This document shows, piece by piece, positions 1-10,257 of a stretch of 64,000 nt of DNA. How positions within the stretch are numbered: the first letter of the stretch is position 1; every line of letters starts with the position of its first letter. Both the position numbers and the translations under genes were made by a program. This stretch comes from Aneurinibacillus sp. Ricciae_BoGa-3 (GTDB lineage: Bacteria; Bacillota; Bacilli; Aneurinibacillales; Aneurinibacillaceae). The stretch is taken from NCBI RefSeq assembly GCF_028421645.1, contig NZ_CP116888.1, positions 248,001-312,000 of the forward strand. The letters run 5' to 3'. The notes below the pieces were generated by a model. The model was given only the letters and a program-made list of their open reading frames with translations, was not told where the DNA came from and did not search any database.

Positions 1-815
1 GAGGCAGAACCACTTTCTATATACTGGGACAAATTTCCTGTATACCCGTATGCATTATAAAAAGTGGAGGTTTGCCCCGATACCCACTTCGTATCAGCAG
101 GCGTATAACTTCCAGAAAGAAGGATAGCAGTCGGACTTCCGTTTGCCGAAAGTGTTCCTGAATAGCCCCCACTGTTGTATACCTTGGTGTTGGCAAAAGA
201 CTTTGCTGATGAATAAGAAGTATCCATTATATATTTGATATCTAATGGCGTATAACTTCCGCTAATCAGTGTAGAAGACGGATTTCCATTTGCTGAAAGT
301 GTTCCTGAATAACCTCCGCTGTTGTAATATTTCGTACTTGAAAAATTATTCGAAGACGAAATAGAAGTATCCGTCATATATTTGCTGTCGTATGACGTAT
401 AGCTTCCACTATAGAGATAAGAAGAAAGATAGCCTGAATAACCTTGATAATCCCAATAATAAGCCGAGGTTTGCCCTGTCACATATTTCGTATCTGCAGG
501 TGAATAACTGCCTCCTGTTTGCACGGTTGAACCCGAACCGTTGCTTACATTGAGCGTTAATTGGTTTCCATTCACTGAGTAAGACACATTTCCATTATCT
601 ACGGTTACACTCTTTACTTCTTTCAAATTTGGAATCGTCAGGGTTTGACTTCTATTTTGTTGGGAATTAGATGGGAATGAAATAGTTTGTGTTTTTGTTA
701 CGGCGGTGTAGGCATAAGCATCCTGATGAAAAACAGGAAGAATTGCTAGATTGCCAACAACAATGCAGGTCAGTGTAAGAAGTGTGGTGAGTTTTTTTAC
801 GATTTTTTTCCGCAT
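1..815 (-). CDS. Secreted SGSYTP-repeat protein, 3' end outside window
   Basis: This is the N-terminal part (about 271 residues) of a secreted protein that runs off the left edge. I place the start at the ATG at 815, nine bases after AGGAGG; two more ATGs in frame sit closer to the ribosome binding site. A signal peptide of about 35 residues ends near DAYA. The sequence that follows (TQTISFPSNSQQNRSQT) matches the mature N termini of the genes ending at 15176 and 21724. It then carries degenerate repeats of about 40-45 residues built on SGSYTP-D-KYV-GQTS and GYSGTLS. By analogy with those relatives it probably ends in the long C-terminal cassette, but that is not visible. It is a likely surface or matrix protein of unknown function. 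Confidence 0.8.
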   Translation of the reverse strand, partial: MRKKIVKKLTTLLTLTCIVVGNLAILPVFHQDAYAYTAVTKTQTISFPSNSQQNRSQTLTIPNLKEVKSVTVDNGNVSYSVNGNQLTLNVSNGSGSTVQTGGSYSPADTKYVTGQTSAYYWDYQGYSGYLSSYLYSGSYTSYDSKYMTDTSISSSNNFSSTKYYNSGGYSGTLSANGNPSSTLISGSYTPLDIKYIMDTSYSSAKSFANTKVYNSGGYSGTLSANGSPTAILLSGSYTPADTKWVSGQTSTFYNAYGYTGNLSQYIESGSA

Positions 816-928
816 ATTCATCATCCTCCTTTCTTTTAGAGAAAAGCTTTCGATATTACATTGTATTCCAAAATTTGTTTATTATATTGACTATAGGATA
901 TGAATTATATATACTTGATTATTTCGTT

Positions 929-961
929 AAAAAAAAGACTCTGCTGGTTTGGCAGAGTCTT
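929..961 (-). terminator. Rho-independent terminator after the 990-2969 gene
   Basis: An AAGACTCTGC stem pairs with its complement around a short loop, followed on the minus strand by a run of eight T. Confidence 0.85.
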
Positions 962-989
962 ACAAATCATTTCTTTATCAATTTTGGTT

Positions 990-2969
990 CTATGGTTTTA
1001 GTTGAATCGTAATACTGGTGTTAACTGGAGCAGTTCTGTCAATCCGTACATAAGAAACAACTTCACTTGACGTATTTCCGACATTATCAATCGTTCTCGC
1101 TGTGATTTTGGTTTCCCCTTCATTCGCAACGGTAAATGGTTGAGCGTATGTCATATACCCTTCGTTGGTTGAACCCTCCAATTTATATTCCGTTCGGTTA
1201 ACCCCTGATTGGCTATCTGCACCTCCCACTATATTTACGCTAACAGGAGAAGTACTCGTCCAATTCTGGTTGTTTGAAATGGAAGGAGCAGACGGCGGAG
1301 TGGTATCAATGTTGTTAATAACAATCGATTTTGTTGTTTGGTTCCCAACATTGTCTTCGTCAATAAATGTATACGTACCGTTTACAGAAACCGTATAACT
1401 CAAAGAGCTTGCGCTTACCAATGAACCATCTGGTAGCTTTATTCTTTTTACGCCACTTCCAACATCACTTGCTGTTACGTTTATTACAACGTTCGTATTT
1501 GCCCAAGCTGTGTGGTCTGCCGTGAGTGTTAATGATGGTGGATTTTTATCAATATTCCCCACAGTAACGGATTTAACCGTTTGGTTTCCAGACAAGTCTT
1601 CCGCTACAAATTGATAGGTTCCGTTTTGAGGAACAACATAATTTACCGAATTGCTATATATCCAGTTTCCATCAGGTGTTTGAATTCGTCTAATTCCTTG
1701 ATTATCTGAAGCGGATGCGGTAATCGCTATACTTTGATTGGTAAGAGAAGCATTGCTTTGTACCAGAGAAAAATTAGGAGGGACATTATCTATCACACTA
1801 AAAGTGATATTTTGTTTGTTTCCAACTCCCCCTTCATTGTCTTCACCCCATACTTGGATGCTATGATTCCCAATCGATAGATTACTAGGAATCGTATACG
1901 TCGTATTGAAGTTTTGGTTATAAGATGTATCCGTTAACGTGGAAATGGTAACAGGAGAACCATTATCTATCGAATATTTAACAGACATCGTGCCTCTAGC
2001 ATCAGGGTCATTAATGCTTCCAGAAATGACAATAGTGTTTCCCTGCGTATATTGTCCATTAGCAGATGGAGATGAAACACTTACAGTTGGGGGTGTATTT
2101 AGAGAAGTAATCCTTGCATAGCCGTTTCCAGACTGTCCAAGTTCACTTTCCCCGTTCGGAGAAGGAATCCATTGGTTTCCATCAATGGTTTGTCCATTTT
2201 GAACGCCTCCAATATAACCAGAACCTCCACCCCCTCCTGAGCCTAACTGGTTGCCACTGGTTCCACCGCCACCTCCGCCGAAGTAGCCACCGCCACCTCC
2301 GCCACCACCTCCGCCGCCGCAACCTCCACTAGCACCCCTTCCTCCTTGTCCTGAATAACCTGATGTGGATGTTTGTGGGTAACAATAATCTGGTCCTGCC
2401 GTTCCACCACTAGATTGCGAACCTCCTGCACCTGGATAACCTCCCTGTCCGTTAACACCATTCATGCCTCCTCCTGCTCCACCTGCACCATTCCAACCTG
2501 AACCACCGCCACCGCCAGCTATAATGAGTTTTTGAGAAAAGCTATGGATGTCGGAAGCTCCTCCCCCACCTCCCGCTTCTTGATAGCCGTTATAATCACC
2601 TTCTCCTCCTCCATTAAAGCCCCCTCTTACATAAGAACTGGAACCTGATGAACGTAGGTTTTCACCTTGTGAGCCAACATTTATATATAAAGTGTCACCT
2701 TGGGAAAGGAAAATTTCCCCCGAACTGTAACCGCCCTTCCCTCCATTGGAATAGTCAACTCGTCCTCCTCCTTGAGCACCCCATACTTCTAATTTGTATT
2801 TTCCAGAGTAAGGTGGGTTAAAGGTTTGTGTTCCGCCTGTATACCCGTAGTTCCATACCTGACCTGAAGCATGGGACTCAATGGGTTGTATTCCTGAAAG
2901 CAATGTTGAAAATAATGTAGAAGCTAAAACTAACGATTTGAATTTCGAGTATTTCTTTATTTTTTTCAT
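990..2969 (-). CDS. Secreted glycine-rich (ALK/LTK-type) protein with short C-terminal cassette
   Basis: This secreted protein has about 659 residues. The start is taken at the ATG giving MKKIKKYSKFK, because the longer frame upstream lacks signal-peptide character; the GGAGGG lies rather far away, about 14 bases. The signal peptide ends near ESHA. Residues of about 36-290 open with VWNYGYTGGTQTF and contain LEVWGAQGGG, with long glycine runs including GGGGGGGGGGGYFGG. This is the layout of the ALK/LTK glycine-rich domain family, which also occurs in bacteria. A cadherin-like/Ig-like module (PPTVSVSSPSANG) follows, then two Ig-like modules with the PDGNW signature. The end is the short cassette (TEYKLEG...SYVRIDRTAP, tail TSITIQLKP). 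There is no LPXTG motif or C-terminal membrane segment, so how it is held on the cell is not evident. Confidence 0.85.
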   Translation of the reverse strand: MKKIKKYSKFKSLVLASTLFSTLLSGIQPIESHASGQVWNYGYTGGTQTFNPPYSGKYKLEVWGAQGGGRVDYSNGGKGGYSSGEIFLSQGDTLYINVGSQGENLRSSGSSSYVRGGFNGGGEGDYNGYQEAGGGGGASDIHSFSQKLIIAGGGGGSGWNGAGGAGGGMNGVNGQGGYPGAGGSQSSGGTAGPDYCYPQTSTSGYSGQGGRGASGGCGGGGGGGGGGGYFGGGGGGTSGNQLGSGGGGGSGYIGGVQNGQTIDGNQWIPSPNGESELGQSGNGYARITSLNTPPTVSVSSPSANGQYTQGNTIVISGSINDPDARGTMSVKYSIDNGSPVTISTLTDTSYNQNFNTTYTIPSNLSIGNHSIQVWGEDNEGGVGNKQNITFSVIDNVPPNFSLVQSNASLTNQSIAITASASDNQGIRRIQTPDGNWIYSNSVNYVVPQNGTYQFVAEDLSGNQTVKSVTVGNIDKNPPSLTLTADHTAWANTNVVINVTASDVGSGVKRIKLPDGSLVSASSLSYTVSVNGTYTFIDEDNVGNQTTKSIVINNIDTTPPSAPSISNNQNWTSTSPVSVNIVGGADSQSGVNRTEYKLEGSTNEGYMTYAQPFTVANEGETKITARTIDNVGNTSSEVVSYVRIDRTAPVNTSITIQLKP

Positions 2970-3119
2970 ATAATTGTGTTCTTCCCTCCAATCGTGGATG
3001 TAACATAATAAGTTCAAATTAAGAAAGTATTCTATATGTTATTCGAGAAAAGGAAGTTTACTATTTCGATTAAAATAATCTTTTGTCAGCAAAAATCTTA
3101 TCATGCTCTTTTTTCTCCA

Positions 3120-3150
3120 TAAAAAAAAGACAGCAAATGCTGTCTTCTTA
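3120..3150 (-). terminator. Rho-independent terminator after the 3157-5235 gene
   Basis: A perfect AAGACAGCA stem is followed on the minus strand by eight T. Confidence 0.9.
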
Positions 3151-3156
3151 AATTGT

Positions 3157-5235
3157 TTATGGTTTTAACTGAATCGTAATACTGGTGTTGACTGGAGCCG
3201 TTCGGTCAATACGTACATAGGATATCGTTTCATTGGATATATTCCCTACATTATCAATCGTTCTAGGGGTTATTTTCGTAACCCCTTCATTTGTAATGCT
3301 GAAAGGTTGAGCATAGGTGACATACCCTTGATTGGTTGCGCCCTCTAATTTGTATTCCGTTCGATTTACACCCGATTGTGAATCACTACCCGATAAAATC
3401 GTTACATTTACGGACGAAACATTTATCCAATTGCTTTGGGTCTGGATAGTAGGACTTGTCGGTGCAGTCGTATCAAAATTAGATACCGTAAAGGGTTTTG
3501 TCACCGCATTCCCCGCATTGTCATAGGCGGTAAAGGAATAGGTTCCATTTTTCCCAACATTGTAATCCACAATGGATTGATTTACATAATTTCCATCTGG
3601 AAGCTGAATTCTTAAAACACCCGCCCCACTATCTGTAGCAACCGCATGGATAGTTAGATGGCTATTATTCATCCAATTCGAGGTGTTTACGCTAAGAGTC
3701 AAAGAAGGAGGTTGATTATCGAGGTAATGAAAATGGGTTACAGGGGATACGTTTCCTGCATTATCAATCGCCACAACATGGACATAAAAGGCTTTGTCTC
3801 TTGGAGCCTCAATAGCTGTCGATGTTGTATCCACAATACTATCTGGAACTGTATTTGGATTGTGGTCAATCACATAGCTGTATCCTTTGATGCCTGCTGT
3901 TAGGGTTACAGAAGCGGTATTGGACTGTATTTCATTAACCGCAGTTCTTGCCTTTACCAGGTATTGGGATGTCACACCGTTGTCTGTGCTACCGATAGAG
4001 AGTGTTTCTCCATTTGCTCTATCTGAACTCACGCTGACTGCAGGTGCATTTGGAGCGGCTGTATCCATCCCAATTCTATCTAACCATGACAGATTAGGCG
4101 TGGTTTGAGAGAGATAAAACAGGGTATTCGCTATAATCCTCACTTCCGCTTGAGAGATTTGAGGGAAAGAGTGACCAGAATTGATGATGGCGGTATTGTT
4201 AAAGGTATGAACGTAAAAGTTATTCGTTCCACTTGCACCTGTTCTTGGTGAAACCGTAAATTCTTTAAAAGGAATGTTATAGAAACCTGTTGGGTTTACC
4301 GTTTTCATCCAGACTTCGCCTTTTGCGAACACATTCAAACCATGATGATAAGGAATTTGATAGATTTGACCAAGGTCTCCTACTTTAAACGGGAATTCCG
4401 TAAGCAATCCTTTTTTTACAATTTCAACCTTATCCCCTGACGGCCAATAGCTGGAATAGTCACAAGGAACATTTTCTGGTTGTAAAAAAGATACCGTGGA
4501 AAACATCGTTCCATATGCATCCGTACCCGCATAATCTGGACACTTTGAATACGTTTGGTTGGAGAAAATTTCGACGCCAAGTTCATTGGCTAACTTGTTT
4601 ACCCCTCTATCTAAGGCACGGTATCCGATGGTATGGTGAGAAGTCATAAACCCTCCCCCATCCTTTATATAGGCTCTTAAATATTCAACGGCTATATCAT
4701 TTGGATAAATAACGTCAGGAAGCAAGTTCCACATGCCATAAAAAACAGCATCGTAGTTCCAAGCTCCATTTACTTTTTTTAAATATTGGGATGGGTTGGC
4801 GTTAAAACTTGAAAGAGATACGGTGTCAATCGAAACACTATTGATGTTTTCTTTTTCTAACCAGGTTTTGAGAATACCCGAATCAGGTACGGGTTTACCA
4901 TCTAAGTCAACTTGTCCACCCGATAGTCCTGTGTTCGTAATGCCTATGCCATCAGGATAAATATTTAAAACTTTTACGGATGACTTAGAGGGAATACTCT
5001 CCCAACTACCCGACGAATTGACTCGATACACCATATAGGTTGTGGGTGTATTAACATAGGGACTATTCCAATTTAATTGCACACCATTTTGATTGGGATT
5101 CGGAGTTGCAGTTAATGTAAAATTGCTGGATTGTGCAAAGCTTCTAAATGGCGTTGTCATCAACGAAAGAACGATTAAAAATAACAAAAAATGAATCTTG
5201 ATTCGTTTCAGGCTTAAATAGGTTCTTATTTTCAA
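3157..5235 (-). CDS. Secreted ThuA-like/Ig-like surface protein
   Basis: This 692-residue protein starts with TTG, seven or eight bases after GGAAGGGGG. The signal peptide ends near SFA (MKIRTYLSLKRIKIHFLL). A fibronectin-III-like segment (residues of about 35-80) leads into a domain of about 300 residues that opens with VLNIYPDG. It contains DAVFYGMWN and a GGGFMTSHHTIGY stretch, which recalls a ThuA-like (glutamine-amidotransferase-like) fold or the DUF5057 family. That assignment rests on pattern only. Ig-like modules and the short C-terminal cassette ending TSITIQLKP follow. The genes ending at 5428 and 8115 are close paralogues. I do not recognise a catalytic centre, so an enzymatic role is unproven. 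Confidence 0.82.
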   Translation of the reverse strand: MKIRTYLSLKRIKIHFLLFLIVLSLMTTPFRSFAQSSNFTLTATPNPNQNGVQLNWNSPYVNTPTTYMVYRVNSSGSWESIPSKSSVKVLNIYPDGIGITNTGLSGGQVDLDGKPVPDSGILKTWLEKENINSVSIDTVSLSSFNANPSQYLKKVNGAWNYDAVFYGMWNLLPDVIYPNDIAVEYLRAYIKDGGGFMTSHHTIGYRALDRGVNKLANELGVEIFSNQTYSKCPDYAGTDAYGTMFSTVSFLQPENVPCDYSSYWPSGDKVEIVKKGLLTEFPFKVGDLGQIYQIPYHHGLNVFAKGEVWMKTVNPTGFYNIPFKEFTVSPRTGASGTNNFYVHTFNNTAIINSGHSFPQISQAEVRIIANTLFYLSQTTPNLSWLDRIGMDTAAPNAPAVSVSSDRANGETLSIGSTDNGVTSQYLVKARTAVNEIQSNTASVTLTAGIKGYSYVIDHNPNTVPDSIVDTTSTAIEAPRDKAFYVHVVAIDNAGNVSPVTHFHYLDNQPPSLTLSVNTSNWMNNSHLTIHAVATDSGAGVLRIQLPDGNYVNQSIVDYNVGKNGTYSFTAYDNAGNAVTKPFTVSNFDTTAPTSPTIQTQSNWINVSSVNVTILSGSDSQSGVNRTEYKLEGATNQGYVTYAQPFSITNEGVTKITPRTIDNVGNISNETISYVRIDRTAPVNTSITIQLKP

Positions 5236-5389
5236 GCCTTTTCCCCCTTCCTCTATGTTTATTTTTCTTCTTTATTTTATGGACTAGCACAACTATTCAT
5301 TTCTTTTTTGTTTCTTTTTTTATTTACTTTGATTGATTATAGTCAATTATACCATAAACTAAGTGATTTATTTAATGACATAAATAACA

Positions 5390-5420
5390 ATAAGAGGCTC
5401 CTATTCGGAACCCCTTAAGA
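5390..5420 (-). terminator. Probable terminator after the 5428-7940 gene
   Basis: An imperfect stem (AAGGGGTTCC with GGAGCCTCTT) is followed on the minus strand by a T-rich tail. Confidence 0.6.
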
Positions 5421-5427
5421 AGAAAAA

Positions 5428-7940
5428 TTATTTCAGTTGAATGAGAATACTGGTATTCATTGGAGCACTTCTATCGATTCGCACATAGGATACCGTCTCA
5501 TTCGAAACGTTACCAACGTTATCAAATGTTCTTGCGGTTATTTTCGTAACCCCTTCATTCGTAATAGCGAAGGATTGTGCATAGGTGACATATCCTTGAT
5601 TGGTTGCCCCTTCCAATTTATATTCTGTTTTGCTCACACCAGATTGTCCGTCTTGTCCAGAAGTAACAGATACAGGAACGGAAGAAACGTTTGTCCAAGA
5701 AGTATTATTGTTGATAACAGGCTCAGTCGGAACGGTTTTATCAATATTGGAAACGACAATCGTTTTTGTCGTGGTATTGCCCATGTTGTCTTTAGCAACA
5801 AAGGTAAACGTTCCATTCGAAGAAACCGTATAGGTAGCGGAACTCGATTGAATCCAGTTTCCATCAGGTGTTTGGATGCTATTCAGACCTGATTCATTAT
5901 CTGAAGCTGTTGCGGTTAAAACAACATTCCCTGTCGTCCAGTTTGTGTTCGAAGAAGCGACAGATAAAGTTGGAGGTGTATTGTCTACATAATGATAATG
6001 AGAGACGTTTGAAATGTTTCCTGCATTGTCCACGGATGCCACATGCACATAAAAGTCATGAGCTATGAGTTGATTTACCGTGTAATGCGTGGACGTTGTT
6101 TCAATCGTTGCGTCTGGAATTGTATTGGGATTTGTATCAACCACAATAGAATAGCCTTTTAGTCCAGATGTGATGGTAAGGGTTTTGATATCCGATTGGG
6201 TTCTCACGTTATCATTTGCACCAATTGCTTCTACATAATACTGATAGGTTGTCCCTTTATCTGAAACACTCGTATAACCAATTTCGGTTTTATTTGCATT
6301 TACATCAGGAACAACGTTTGTGATGGGTGGTGCATCTGGAGGCGTTAAATCTTGTCCAGAATGTTCATCCCATGAGGTTTGATTTGTGGTTTGAGACAGA
6401 TAAAACAAGGTATTCGCAAGCACTTTTTGTTCATCAGGCGTTGCCATTCCACTACTATGACCTGTTTGAATCATGGCAGTGTTGTTCCATGTTGTCAGAT
6501 AAAAGTTATTGGTTCCAAGACCTGTATTCGGGTCTGAAATCACAGCACCCGTTGTCAATGGAGCAGATGGATGGTAGTATTGCATCCAAATATCCCCTAC
6601 AGCTATATCTCCTGTCGAGTGCGAATAAGGCGTGTCCAAAACCGTGCCAATATCGCCAATCGACCAAGGATAATTGGTTAATAGACCTTTCTTTTGTATT
6701 TGTACTTGTGATGAACCAATCCAAGGGATATCCGCAACTTCAAATCCACCATTTTCAATGTTGAAGTAAAAACGTAAGGATGTAAAATTAGGGTGTCCTC
6801 CCCAACCGTTGCTTTGTATCAAGGTATCGTGACCAAAAAGTATGCCTCTACCGCTTTGTATCCAAGGAATCAAGGTATCTCTTGCTTGGGTGGAGATATC
6901 ACCTGAAATGTCGCACGAACCGTTACAATCCCAAGAACCAAAGAAGACGGTATCGTATTTCCAACTTCCATCTGCATTTTTTAAATACGCATTGGGATTA
7001 GCGTTGAAATCATCTTTGGAAACGGAATCGACATTGATTAATCCTTTTCCGTAACCTTTTGGGTCTTCATTATTCGGTTGTTCCATCCACATTTTCAAAC
7101 TTGCTGATTTTGGAAGTGTGTATGATTGACCTTTCCAGTTGGTAAACGAAATGGTGTCCGAAACAGATGGATAGATATTTAATACGTGGGAGGTTGCTTT
7201 TGCAGGAACCGTTTGGAAGGAAGATACACCTTCTTGCTTTTTATAAACCATATAGTTGTATGGCTGTCCATTTTCAGGAGGATTCCAATCCATATGAACA
7301 AAGTTTCCTGATGGGTTAGGCGTAATGGTTAAGGCTGGTCTTTGCTCTCGAATATCTACCGATTTCGTAAGAATCGTGGAACCTGTGTTGTCATAGTCAT
7401 ACAGGATTTGAGAACCACCCTTATATACACCAAACACCAAACTCATGCGTTGACCAGGTAGTTGATAGCTCCAATTGCCATCATAGTTAATGGTATTTGC
7501 ATTCGTAAGACCAATCGCCTTCATGGTGTTTCTAAGATTTGTAGTCAATGTACCAATGGCGTCATTAATTGCGAGAAAAATAACCGTTCCTCTTGGAAGG
7601 TTGTTAATGTCATTGGCTAAATTATCTCCCAGATTCAAGTTTCCATAAGTGTCATAGTCCTGTTGCTTGATAACATTCATGGTTTTTGGGTCAAGAGCGA
7701 CCAATGACCAGCCTCTTCCACCGCTATACACCAAAGAATTATCCTTTGACACCGTAGCTTGTGGATGCCAATTCCATGCAGGAAGATTGTCACCAGCAGA
7801 AGTTATTGTAAAATGGTGCATGTCATCCGTGGCTCTGCATAACTTTTGATAGGTGGATATATAAAAGACACAACGAAAAGAATGGCAAGAAACATCGCAC
7901 ATAACCGTTGAAATGAGATAATAGGTCTTTTTCGATACAT
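5428..7940 (-). CDS. Secreted ILEI/FAM3-like + ThuA-like protein, frame break after signal peptide
   Basis: The body of this protein is one long frame, but its signal peptide is in another frame. An ATG at 7940 with GAGGAG six bases upstream encodes MYRKRPIISFQRLCAMFLA, and the signal ends near KSYA. That frame stops about 45 codons later. The body resumes in the -1 frame near 7815-7830 with MHHFTITSAGD. A net one-base loss fits; no slippery heptamer is obvious. Domains in the body are an ILEI/FAM3-like domain of about 150 residues (VYSGGRGWSLVALDP, then LPRGTVIFLAINDA and MKAIGLTNA), then the ThuA-like region (VLNIYP, YDTVFFGSWD, GRGILFGHDT), Ig-like modules, and the short cassette ending TSILIQLK. 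It is either a recent pseudogene or a sequencing error. Starting the long frame at 8004 would give no signal peptide. Confidence 0.75.
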
Positions 7941-8066
7941 TTATTTCTCCTCTCTCTTCTTCAGGAATTTGATAGGTTGAGTATATTCCTCTATTCGATT
8001 TCATATAAAGTTCTACCTTCTCTTATATTGTATGAAAGATAGTCTCCTTTCATTTAGATAGACTCT

Positions 8067-8102
8067 TAAAAACAAGAACAGTGGAAGCCCTCCACTGTTC
8101 GT
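8067..8102 (-). terminator. Rho-independent terminator after the 8115-10127 gene
   Basis: A strong GAACAGTGGA stem is followed on the minus strand by TTGTTTTTAAG. Confidence 0.88.
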
Positions 8103-8114
8103 TTTACTTTATTC

Positions 8115-10127
8115 TCACTTTAGTTGAATCGTGATGCTTGTGTTCATAGGCACACTTCTATCGATTCTCACATAGGATACACTTTCGCTCGAAACATTTC
8201 CCACGTTATCGATACTTCTTGCTGTTATTTTAGTAACCCTTTCATTGCTTATTGAAAAGGGTTGCGAATAGCTGATATATCCTTGATTGGTTGCGCCTTC
8301 TAATTTGTATTCCGTTTTATTTACACCAGATTGCCCATCCACTCCAGATGTAATGGATACAGGAACCGAAGAGGCGTTTATCCAAGACGAATTTGTGGTT
8401 ATGACAGGTGAACCAGGCGCAGTGGTATCAATATTGGATACCGTAATTGATTTCGTCGTAATATTCCCCGCATTATCCCTTGCTTGAAACGTATACGTAC
8501 CGTTCGCTGAAACAGTATAACTTACTGAACCATTCTGAATCCAGTTCCCATCGGGAAGTTGAATGCCATAAAGTCCTGACTCACTATCCGATGCGGTTGC
8601 TGTCAACGTTGCATTTCCGTTAATCCAGTTCGTGGTGGAAGCGACCACTGACAAATTCGGAGGCGTATTGTCCACATAATGATAATGAGCGATACTTGAC
8701 ATATTACCAGCATTATCGATAGCGGCAACATGAACATAAAAATCACGACAATTGATGTTTTGATTTAACACATAGTGTGTCGATGTCGTTTCAATGATTC
8801 CATCTGGAATCGTATTCGGGTTATTATCAACCATAATGGAATACCCTTTGATTCCTGATGTAATGGTACTCGTCTGGATGTTGGAATTGATTCTCGCATT
8901 ATTATTCATTCCTATTGCTTGAACATAATATTGATAGGTTGTTCCGTTATCCGAAGCAGAGCTGTAATCTACACTGATTTGAGAAGTTTTGCTATTTGGA
9001 ACGACATTCGTAATCGTTGGCGCATTTGGCGCATTGAAATCTTGACCAGAATGTTCATCCCATGAGGTTTGATTCGTGATTTGAGACAGATAAAACAGGG
9101 TATTTGCAAGCACTTTTTGTTCATCAGGCGTTGCATTGCCTGTACTATGTCCTGTTTGAATCATAGCTGTGTTATTCCAAGTGGAAAGATAGTAGTTTCC
9201 ATTACCTTGTCCGTAAATATCTGTACTACTTCCATTAAAATTGGTGTAGTCCATCCAAACATCTCCATATGAAATTTGAGATGTGGTATGAGAGGCGGGA
9301 ACGGTTAGAATCGTTCCGACATCCCCAATGTTCCAAGGATAGTTTGTTAATAGTCCTTTGTTTTTGACTCTAACCGTCACATTGCCTGAATAGTCTCCAG
9401 CCGTTGGAATATTATTTGGCACAGCAGAATCGAGACCCACGACTTTAATGTTTAACCACTGTCGCAATTCGTCTGTATGGGTATTCCATACAGTTTGATA
9501 CATGATAGTATCATGTCCTGCTAAATACCCTCTTCCATCTGCTATCCACTTCTTTAAAGATGCAACCGCTTGTGGACTGTAGTCATCTTCTGGTTGAAAA
9601 CCATTACCATCCCAAGCACCTTCAAAAACAGCATCATATTTGTACGTACCGTCTGGATTTTTTAAATACGCATCAGGATTTTTATTAAAATCTGGAATAG
9701 ATACAGCATCCACATTTATTAAACCTTTACCATATCCCCTCGGATTTTCTGCATTGGGTGTTTCCATCCACATTTTCAAACTTGCTGATTTTGGAAGTGT
9801 AAAACTCTGACCTTTCCAATTGGTAAAGCTTATCGAGAGGGAAACTGGCGGATAAATATTTAATACGTTAGCCGTTGCTTTTGCAGGAACGGTTTGAAAT
9901 GTTGAACCCCCTTCTTGTTTCCTATACAACATATAATTATAGGGTTGTTGATTGTCAGGTGAATTCCAATCCAAATGAATAAAGTTTCCCAAAGCGTTAG
10001 GCGTTAAGATGAGGTTCGGTGTCTGTGCATATGCAAAGCTTGGCAAACCTATTGATGAAATGATTAATAAAGTAGAAAGAACCACTTGAGAAAAGTACTT
10101 TTTTAATATTGTTCTTTTTGTTTTCAG
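8115..10127 (-). CDS. Secreted ThuA-like/Ig-like surface protein, CTG start
   Basis: This protein is close to the genes ending at 3157 and 5428, but lacks the ILEI-like domain. The first ordinary start codon (GTG at 10085) would remove the charged part of the signal peptide. The frame is open further upstream to a TGA. Within that stretch the ribosome binding site GGAGGG is followed seven bases later by CTG at 10127, giving a normal signal peptide (KTKRTILKKYFSQVVLSTLL, ending near FAYA). I therefore infer CTG initiation, about 670 residues. The domains are a fibronectin-like lead, the ThuA-like domain (VLNIYPPVS, KYDAVFEGAWDG, GRGYLAGHDTIMY), a linker beginning TITNVVPN, Ig-like modules, and the short cassette ending TSITIQLK. 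Confidence 0.82.
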   Translation of the reverse strand: MKTKRTILKKYFSQVVLSTLLIISSIGLPSFAYAQTPNLILTPNALGNFIHLDWNSPDNQQPYNYMLYRKQEGGSTFQTVPAKATANVLNIYPPVSLSISFTNWKGQSFTLPKSASLKMWMETPNAENPRGYGKGLINVDAVSIPDFNKNPDAYLKNPDGTYKYDAVFEGAWDGNGFQPEDDYSPQAVASLKKWIADGRGYLAGHDTIMYQTVWNTHTDELRQWLNIKVVGLDSAVPNNIPTAGDYSGNVTVRVKNKGLLTNYPWNIGDVGTILTVPASHTTSQISYGDVWMDYTNFNGSSTDIYGQGNGNYYLSTWNNTAMIQTGHSTGNATPDEQKVLANTLFYLSQITNQTSWDEHSGQDFNAPNAPTITNVVPNSKTSQISVDYSSASDNGTTYQYYVQAIGMNNNARINSNIQTSTITSGIKGYSIMVDNNPNTIPDGIIETTSTHYVLNQNINCRDFYVHVAAIDNAGNMSSIAHYHYVDNTPPNLSVVASTTNWINGNATLTATASDSESGLYGIQLPDGNWIQNGSVSYTVSANGTYTFQARDNAGNITTKSITVSNIDTTAPGSPVITTNSSWINASSVPVSITSGVDGQSGVNKTEYKLEGATNQGYISYSQPFSISNERVTKITARSIDNVGNVSSESVSYVRIDRSVPMNTSITIQLK

Positions 10128-10212
10128 ATTTTTTCCCTCCTCTCATTTCAATCTTTTGTTTTTATTATGGTAAGAACTTTTTCTTTCTTGATTGTTAATC
10201 GCTTTAAAAGAT

Positions 10213-10247
10213 GTAGAAAAGAAAACATCAATGCTGTTCTTTTCTAA
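10213..10247 (-). terminator. Terminator after the 10258-12252 gene
   Basis: An AGAAAAGAACA stem pairs with TGTTTTCTTTTCT. The 3' arm itself is T-rich. Confidence 0.65.
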
Positions 10248-10257
10248 TGGTTTACTC

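Noticed and set aside
5437..5892. Long plus-strand open frame opposite a surface-protein gene
   Set aside because: It is the antisense shadow of a repeat-coding region; similar frames recur opposite every paralogue, without ribosome binding sites.
7941..8004. Start of the ILEI-like protein at 8004
   Set aside because: It would give no signal peptide, while an ATG at 7940 with a good ribosome binding site gives one in another frame.
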